Positions 59,027 to 64,000 of a stretch of DNA of 64,000 nucleotides are shown in pieces. The notes below the pieces were generated by a model, which worked only from the letters and a program-made list of their open reading frames with translations, ran no database searches and was not told the origin of the DNA. This DNA comes from Paraburkholderia phenoliruptrix. Lineage in GTDB: Bacteria > Pseudomonadota > Gammaproteobacteria > Burkholderiales > Burkholderiaceae. How positions within the stretch are numbered: position 1 is the first letter of the stretch; the number at the start of each line of letters is the position of its first letter. Both the position numbers and the translations under genes were made by a program. The stretch is from the NCBI RefSeq assembly GCF_902859825.1, contig NZ_CADIKB010000031.1, positions 1 to 64,000 of the forward strand. The letters run 5' to 3'.

Positions 59027-59512
59027 ATGATGCAGTTCACCCAACGTGCCCGCGCCGCCGCGCTTCGTACAGCGAAACATGCCGCTCTTGCGGGCGTCCT
59101 GCTCGCGAGCGCCGTCAGCGCGATGGCGCAAGCTAACACGCCCGTGGGCACCTGGCAGACCATCGACGATCACACCGGCCAACCCAAGGCGCTCGTGCAG
59201 ATCGCCCAGGACGGCAACGGCACGCTGAGCGGCAAGGTCATCAAGGGGCTCGGCCCGAATGACCAGCCGGATCGCCGCTGTACGGCCTGCACCGATGCGC
59301 GCAAGGATCAGCCGATTCTCGGCATGACCATCATTAACGACATGAAGCAGGACGGCGATGCCTGGGATCACGGGCAGATTCTCGACCCGGAAAACGGCAA
59401 GGTCTACAAGTGCAAGATGCACCTGGAAGACGGCGGGAACAAACTGGTTGTGCGTGGATATATTGGCGTGGCACTGCTCGGCCGCTCGCAAACGTGGGTC
59501 CGCCAGCAATGA
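59027..59512 (+). CDS. DUF2147 exported protein
   Basis: This 161-residue protein has a signal peptide (cleaved after AMAQA) and a DUF2147 domain. The segments VGTWQTIDDHTGQPKALVQI, RRCTACTDARKDQPILGMTI and WDHGQILDPENGKVYKCKM are typical. The family is a periplasmic beta-barrel fold of unknown function found widely in proteobacteria. A strong AAGGAGGAAGAC site precedes the ATG. A terminator follows. Confidence 0.9.
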   Translation: MMQFTQRARAAALRTAKHAALAGVLLASAVSAMAQANTPVGTWQTIDDHTGQPKALVQIAQDGNGTLSGKVIKGLGPNDQPDRRCTACTDARKDQPILGMTIINDMKQDGDAWDHGQILDPENGKVYKCKMHLEDGGNKLVVRGYIGVALLGRSQTWVRQQ

Positions 59513-59557
59513 CGGATGCGCGTTAGCCGCACCGGTGAGCTTGCGAGCTCAACACGG

Positions 59558-59592
59558 AACGGCCGACGATACGATCGTGCGGCCGTTTTTCT
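59558..59592 (+). terminator. Rho-independent terminator after the DUF2147 gene
   Basis: AACGGCCG (59558-59565) pairs with CGGCCGTT (59580-59587), an inner CGAT/ATCG pairing closes the stem, and TTTTTC follows. The stem lies about 45 bp after the stop. Confidence 0.85.
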
Positions 59593-59617
59593 ACGCGCTG
59601 CCGCGTGATTCGCGTCC

Positions 59618-60073
59618 TCATGCGGCGTGTTTGAAAGGCGACGCGAAAGCAAACGGAGACGACGGCAGCGGCTTGGCCGGCGGCGGACTATAAACCGCGG
59701 GCGCCACCGGAGCGGCTGCCTTCTCCGCGGCAACGACACCCTTCTGTTCCGCGTTCAGATGCGTGCGCATGCGGGCTTCCATCATGGCGCAGAGTTCCTC
59801 GCTCGCGGCGCCGAAGAGCTGCTCCATGACGCGTTTCAACACGCCCGACTGGTACCATGCCTTGAACCGGCGATGACACGTTTGATACGACGGGTATTTA
59901 CGTGGCATGGCTGACCACGTGGCGCCGCTGTACATCACCCACAGCACGCCGTTGAGCACGGAGCGCGTGTTGGCCAGCGGGCGGCCCCGCAATTCGGAGC
60001 GCGGGCGCAGTTCGGGCAGCAACGGCGCGATGCGTTGCCACTCTTCGTCATTGATGTCGCGGTAAGGGTTCAT
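59618..60073 (-). CDS. Orphan IS5-type transposase N-terminal (DUF4096) domain protein
   Basis: This 151-residue protein has the DUF4096 / IS5-family N-terminal helix-turn-helix insertion (DINDEEWQRIAPLLPELRPRSELRGRP; LNGVLWVMYSGATWSAMPRKYPSYQTCHRRFKAWYQSGVLKRVMEQLF). Instead of the DDE catalytic domain it has an Ala/Pro-rich tail. It has a strong AAAGGAGAAGCC site. No inverted repeats or second half of a transposase are seen nearby. It looks like a domesticated DNA-binding protein. Confidence 0.75.
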   Translation of the reverse strand: MNPYRDINDEEWQRIAPLLPELRPRSELRGRPLANTRSVLNGVLWVMYSGATWSAMPRKYPSYQTCHRRFKAWYQSGVLKRVMEQLFGAASEELCAMMEARMRTHLNAEQKGVVAAEKAAAPVAPAVYSPPPAKPLPSSPFAFASPFKHAA

Positions 60074-60235
60074 GGCTTCTCCTTTGTCAGATACCCGACA
60101 AAGATAGCCAGTCGCCTGAAACCAGAACATCGGAGCAATCCGAATCCTGAAAATGCGCCTGTCGGACTAGTCCGCTACCCGAAGACGCCACGACCTATCG
60201 CAAAAGCACGCGGCGCCCCCCCTGCGCTCCGCTTA

Positions 60236-61333
60236 TCACGTCAGCGACGTATCGACGATCCGGCGCGGCGCTTCCAGATACTCCTTGCTCTGCATCTCGA
60301 CGATGCGCGACACCGTGCGCGTGAATTCGTTGGCCATCGGGCCGTCCACATAAAGCTGCTCGGGCGGCACCGCAGCAGACATCAGCAGCTTCACCTTGTG
60401 GTCGTAAAACACGTCGATCAGCCACGTGAAGCGGCGCGCCTCCGACGCCATGCGCGCCGACATCTGCGGGACGGCGGAGAGGATCACTGCGTGGAAACGG
60501 CTCGCCAGTTCGAGGTAGTCGTTCTGCGAACGCGGACCGCCGCACAAGGTCGCGAAATCGAACCAGACGACGCCGTCGGCCTTGCGCAGCGCCTTCAACT
60601 CGCGCTTTTCGATGTGCAGGATCGGGCTCTCGTCAGGCACGGCGGCAAGACGCGCGAACGCGTCGCGCAGCGCCTTGTCGGCGGCTGCGCCGAGCGGCGT
60701 GTGATAGACCTCCACTTGCGCGAGCGTGCGCTGGCGATAGTCGATGCCCGCATCGACGTTGATGACATCGAGCTTCTGCTTGATGAGCTCGATGGCCGGC
60801 AGCATGCGGTCGCGGTGCAGGCCGTCCGGGTACAGCGTGTCCGGGTCGTAGTTGGAAGTCATCACGAACTGCACGCCGTTTTCGAACAGCTTGTCGAGCA
60901 GGCGGTACAGGATCATCGCGTCGGCAATGTCCGACACGTGGAATTCGTCGAAACAGATGAGCCGGTAGCGCTTCGCCACGCGGCGCGCGAGTTCGTCGAG
61001 CGGATCGGCCTGGCCTTTCAGTTCCTCGAGCTCGCGATGCACTTCGCGCATGAACTCGTGGAAATGCAGCCGCGTCTTACGCTGCACCGGCACGATCATG
61101 TAGAAGCTGTCCATCAGAAAGCTCTTGCCGCGCCCCACGCCGCCCCACATGTAGACGCCGCGCGGCTGGTCGGGATGATTGATGAGCTTCTTGAACGCGT
61201 TCGAGCGACGCGATTTGTACTCGACCCACTCTTCGTAGCACCGCTGCAGCCGGTCCACCGCCCCGCGCTGCGCCGGGTCCGATTGATAACCCCGCGTCTG
61301 CAGTTCTTTTTCGTAGTATTCGGTGACGTTCAT
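60236..61333 (-). CDS. zapE: Cell division protein ZapE (AFG1-like ATPase)
   Basis: This 365-residue AAA-like ATPase has Walker A MWGGVGRGKSF (Lys70), Walker B LICFDEFHV and the family segment VMTSNYDPDTLYPDGLHRDRMLPAIELIK. ZapE binds FtsZ and affects Z-ring constriction. The N-terminus (MNVTEYYEKEL) fits homologues as I recall them. A terminator ends only about 8 nt before the start codon and no Shine-Dalgarno is visible. Confidence 0.93.
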   Translation of the reverse strand: MNVTEYYEKELQTRGYQSDPAQRGAVDRLQRCYEEWVEYKSRRSNAFKKLINHPDQPRGVYMWGGVGRGKSFLMDSFYMIVPVQRKTRLHFHEFMREVHRELEELKGQADPLDELARRVAKRYRLICFDEFHVSDIADAMILYRLLDKLFENGVQFVMTSNYDPDTLYPDGLHRDRMLPAIELIKQKLDVINVDAGIDYRQRTLAQVEVYHTPLGAAADKALRDAFARLAAVPDESPILHIEKRELKALRKADGVVWFDFATLCGGPRSQNDYLELASRFHAVILSAVPQMSARMASEARRFTWLIDVFYDHKVKLLMSAAVPPEQLYVDGPMANEFTRTVSRIVEMQSKEYLEAPRRIVDTSLT

Positions 61334-61340
61334 TGTGTTG

Positions 61341-61381
61341 CTGCAAAAAGAAAGGCGGGGGGGAATGAACCCGCCCGCCTT
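61341..61381 (-). terminator. Rho-independent terminator after lpd, abutting zapE
   Basis: On the minus strand AAGGCGGG (61381-61374) pairs with CCCGCCTT (61359-61352), with additional internal G-C pairs, and TTCTTTTTGC follows. It ends the odhB-lpd transcript. The T-tract ends 7 nt before the zapE ATG at 61333. Confidence 0.85.
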
Positions 61382-61423
61382 GTGATGCCGGAATTGCCAG
61401 TGCGTTCAGTCAGGCGTGCGCGA

Positions 61424-62854
61424 TTACATGTTCAGCGCGCGCTTGTCCACGGCGAGCGCCGCTTCGCGCATGACTTCCGACAGCGACGGGTGCGGATGGC
61501 AGATGCGGCCGATGTCTTCCGACGCCGCCTTGAATTCCATCGCCACCACGGCTTCTGCGATCAGATCCGATGCGTTTGCCGCGATGATGTGCACGCCGAG
61601 CAGTTCGTCGGTCTTCGCGTCGGCGATCATCTTGACGAAACCATCCGCCTTGTTGATGCCGAGCGCGCGGCCATTGGCCATGAACGGGAACTGGCCCGAC
61701 TTGATCTCGCGGCCTTCCGCCTTCAGCTGCTGCTCGGTCTTGCCGACCCACGCGATTTCCGGCTCGGTGTAGATCACCCACGGAATGCAGTTGTAGTCGA
61801 TATGCGGCTTCTGGCCGTCGATGATCTCGGCCACCAGCACGCCTTCGTCTTCGGCCTTGTGCGCTAGCATCGGGCCGCGCACCACGTCGCCGATTGCGTA
61901 AACGTTCGGCACGGCCGTCGCGCAATGATCGTCCACGTCGATGAAGCCGCGCTCGTTGGTTTTCAGACCGATCGCTTCGAGACCCAGGTTGTCCGTGTTC
62001 GGCACGCGGCCGATCGACACGATCAGGCGGTCGGCTTCGAGCTTCTGCGCGTTGCCGTCCTTGTCCGTGTAGTTGATCGTGACGCTGTTCGCGGTGGTCG
62101 TGACTTCGCCGACCTTCACGCCGACATGAATGTCGAGACCCTGCTTCTTGAACTGCTTGGCCGCTTCCTTCGAAAGCGCCTGGTCAGCCGCGCCGAGGAA
62201 TTCCGGCAGCGCTTCCAGCACGGTCACTTCCGCGCCGAGGCGGCGCCACACCGAGCCGAGTTCCAGACCGATCACGCCTGCGCCGATCACGGCGAGCTTC
62301 TTCGGAGCGGAGTCGAAGGACAGCGCGCCTTCGTTGTCGGCGACAATCTTGTTGTCGACCGGAATGTTCGGCAGATGACGCGCCTTCGAGCCCGTCGCAA
62401 TGATCACGTTCTTCGCCGTGACCACTTCGGTCTCGCCCTCGCCGCTCACCTCGATCTGCACGCCGGCGTCCGTCTTGCCGGTGAACTTGCCGTGGCCCTT
62501 GAGCCACGTGATCTTGTTCTTGCGGAACAGGAATTCGATACCCTTCGTCATCTTTTCGACGATGCCGTCTTTGCGGGCCATCATCTTCGAGATGTCGACC
62601 TTGACGTTTTCCACGGAAATGCCGTGGTCGGCGAGGTGATGCGATGCGTTTTCAAACTCTTCCGACGACGCGAGCAGCGCCTTCGACGGAATGCAACCCA
62701 CGTTCAGACAGGTGCCGCCGAGCTTCAGCGCGCCGGCCGGGTTCTTCCATTTTTCGATACATGCGACGGTCTTGCCGAGCTGCGCTGCGCGAATGGCGGC
62801 GATATAACCGCCAGGGCCTGCGCCGATCACGACGACGTCAAATTCTTTGGACAT
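61424..62854 (-). CDS. lpd: Dihydrolipoyl dehydrogenase (E3)
   Basis: This 476-residue flavoprotein has the FAD motif VVVIGAGPGGYIAAIRAAQ, the redox-active disulfide GGTCLNVGCIPSK, the NAD-binding GAGVIGLELGSVW and the C-terminal catalytic HPHPSLSE. It reoxidises dihydrolipoamide of 2-oxoglutarate dehydrogenase (and possibly other complexes). ATG 62854 is set by homology; the longer TTG-started reading is not needed. It follows odhB, as usual in beta-proteobacteria (odhL). Confidence 0.95.
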   Translation of the reverse strand: MSKEFDVVVIGAGPGGYIAAIRAAQLGKTVACIEKWKNPAGALKLGGTCLNVGCIPSKALLASSEEFENASHHLADHGISVENVKVDISKMMARKDGIVEKMTKGIEFLFRKNKITWLKGHGKFTGKTDAGVQIEVSGEGETEVVTAKNVIIATGSKARHLPNIPVDNKIVADNEGALSFDSAPKKLAVIGAGVIGLELGSVWRRLGAEVTVLEALPEFLGAADQALSKEAAKQFKKQGLDIHVGVKVGEVTTTANSVTINYTDKDGNAQKLEADRLIVSIGRVPNTDNLGLEAIGLKTNERGFIDVDDHCATAVPNVYAIGDVVRGPMLAHKAEDEGVLVAEIIDGQKPHIDYNCIPWVIYTEPEIAWVGKTEQQLKAEGREIKSGQFPFMANGRALGINKADGFVKMIADAKTDELLGVHIIAANASDLIAEAVVAMEFKAASEDIGRICHPHPSLSEVMREAALAVDKRALNM

Positions 62855-62958
62855 GACAATCCTTTTGATGACGGAACGGCGCGGCCACGCTTCGTGGCGC
62901 GTCTCGCTCCAGTACTGCGGAATGCAAAAGACGTGATGCTTGCCTGAACTCTTCAAAT

Positions 62959-62991
62959 GGCGCCGGCTTGCGCGTTTTGCAAGCCGGCGCC
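62959..62991 (-). other. Perfect 13-bp intercistronic hairpin between odhB and lpd
   Basis: GGCGCCGGCTTGC (62959-62971) and its complement (62979-62991) enclose a 7-nt loop. There is no U-tract on the transcribed side, so it may be a processing or stability element that sets different odhB and lpd mRNA levels. Confidence 0.65.
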
Positions 62992-63016
62992 TCGCGAATC
63001 CGCGATAAACCCGTGA

Positions 63017-64000
63017 TTACAGGTCGAGCAGCAGGCGCGCCGGGTCTTCCAGCGCATCCTTCATCGCGACGAGCGACAGCACGGCTTCGCGGCCGTCGAT
63101 GATGCGGTGGTCGTACGACAGCGCCAGATAGTTCATCGGGCGGATCACGATCTGGCCGTTTTCCACGACCGCGCGTTCCTTCGTGGCGTGCACGCCGAGA
63201 ATCGCGGACTGCGGCGGGTTGATAATCGGCGTCGACAGCATCGAGCCGAACACGCCGCCGTTCGAGATGGAGAACGTACCGCCCGTCATTTCTTCGATGG
63301 ACAGCTTGCCGTCCTTCGCCTTCTGACCGAATTCGGCGATCTTCTTCTCGATTTCAGCGAGGCTCAGCTGATCTGCATTGCGCAGGATCGGCACCACCAG
63401 ACCGCGCGGCGAACCGACCGCGATACCGATGTCGAAGTAGCCGTGATAAACGATGTCGTTACCGTCGATCGACGCGTTCACGAGCGGGAACTTCTTCAGC
63501 GCATGCACGGCCGCCTTCACGAAGAACGACATGAAGCCGAGCTTCACGCCGTGTTCCTTTTCGAACTTGTCCTTGTACTTGTTGCGCAGGTCCATCACCG
63601 GCGCCATGTTCACTTCGTTGAACGTGGTCAGGATCGCGTTGGTTTGCTGCGATTCGAGCAGACGCTCGGCGATACGCGCGCGCAGACGCGACATCGGCAC
63701 GCGTTGTTCCGGGCGGTCTTTCAGCCATTGATCGGCCGATGCGGGCGCCTTCACGTCCGGCAGCGACGGCTTCGCAGCCTTCGGTGCAGCGGCCGGTGCC
63801 GGCGCAGCAGCCTTGGCAGCCGGTGCACCTGCCGTCAGCACGTCGCCCTTGGTGATGCGGCCGTCGCGGCCCGTGCCGGCGACGTCGCCGGCGGAGAGGC
63901 CCTTCTCCGCCATCAGCTTGCCGGCAGCCGGCGAAGCAGCGGTGTTCGCACCCACCGCGGAGGCAGCTTGCGCAGCCGGTGCAGCGGCCGGTGCCGGAGC
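63017..64000 (-). CDS. odhB: Dihydrolipoamide succinyltransferase (E2), partial
   Basis: The C-terminal 327 residues are present, and the 5' end lies beyond the window. The visible part has an Ala/Pro linker, the peripheral subunit-binding domain (SPAAGKLMAEKGLSAGDVAGTGRDGRITKGDV) and the catalytic domain with SYDHRIIDGREAV (catalytic His and Asp). It transfers the succinyl group from lipoamide to CoA. The lipoyl domain is missing only because of the edge. It is upstream of lpd in the same direction. Confidence 0.95.
   Translation of the reverse strand, partial: APAPAAAPAAQAASAVGANTAASPAAGKLMAEKGLSAGDVAGTGRDGRITKGDVLTAGAPAAKAAAPAPAAAPKAAKPSLPDVKAPASADQWLKDRPEQRVPMSRLRARIAERLLESQQTNAILTTFNEVNMAPVMDLRNKYKDKFEKEHGVKLGFMSFFVKAAVHALKKFPLVNASIDGNDIVYHGYFDIGIAVGSPRGLVVPILRNADQLSLAEIEKKIAEFGQKAKDGKLSIEEMTGGTFSISNGGVFGSMLSTPIINPPQSAILGVHATKERAVVENGQIVIRPMNYLALSYDHRIIDGREAVLSLVAMKDALEDPARLLLDL

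Noticed and set aside
59558..60073. A complete insertion sequence
   Set aside because: No terminal inverted repeats, target duplications or DDE catalytic domain were found; only an orphan N-terminal domain remains.

Overview
The window is high-GC DNA with the gene families, codon use and gene order typical of a beta-proteobacterium of the Burkholderia/Paraburkholderia group. Markers for this are a long-tailed Hfq2, a Burkholderia-type tad/flp locus with a sigma-54 regulator, the odhB-lpd-zapE order, and TIGR03916/UdgX DNA-repair genes. The genus is inferred from family content only. No rRNA, tRNA, CRISPR array or complete insertion sequence was found.

Layout. 0.1-2.8 kb: radical SAM/UdgX DNA-repair pair. 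3.0-8.3 kb: ChrA-type transporter, small-molecule methyltransferase, chemotaxis receptor, EamA permease. 8.4-15.2 kb: mostly leftward copper/redox block (DUF5666 protein, MsrP-like enzyme with cytochrome b, CusF, multicopper oxidase, TolC-like protein, two small His-rich proteins, Cys-rich copper-storage protein). 15.5-20.6 kb: a two-gene operon of an acyl-ACP-reductase-like enzyme and a CqsS/LqsS/PhcS-like membrane sensor kinase, with a convergent receiver-kinase protein. 21.0-22.3 kb: MFS transporter ending at a strong terminator. 22.6-32.1 kb: fatty-acid degradation cluster (TetR regulator, FadE, FabG-like, MaoC-like, thiolase, FadD). 32.1-38.5 kb: DUF1571 protein, an ECF sigma/anti-sigma/flavin oxidase unit, Hfq2, small genes. 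38.7-52.9 kb: leftward Tad pilus locus from flp to a sigma-54 activator and a DUF2968 protein. 53.5-58.8 kb: two paralogous repeat-rich lipoproteins and a TpsB transporter. 59.0-64.0 kb: DUF2147 protein, an orphan transposase-domain protein, zapE, lpd and the 3' part of odhB, which runs off the right edge.

How the parts may work together. The most interesting locus is the 15.5-20.6 kb set. An enzyme that keeps the AAR-type catalytic motif is co-transcribed with a kinase whose membrane domain lines up, ungapped for about 110 residues, with the Vibrio CqsS autoinducer receptor as I remember it. This suggests a fatty-acyl-derived cell-cell signalling circuit in which an acyl reductase replaces the usual CqsA-type synthase. 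The beta-oxidation cluster close by carries an (R)-hydratase and a FabG-like reductase instead of FadB, so it looks like an (R)-3-hydroxyacyl route. On the far side of the tad locus, two Gly/Thr/Val-rich lipoproteins plus a TpsB pore may form a second surface system with the pilus.

A recurrent feature is short tandem repeats (6-15 bp units) in many intergenic spacers.
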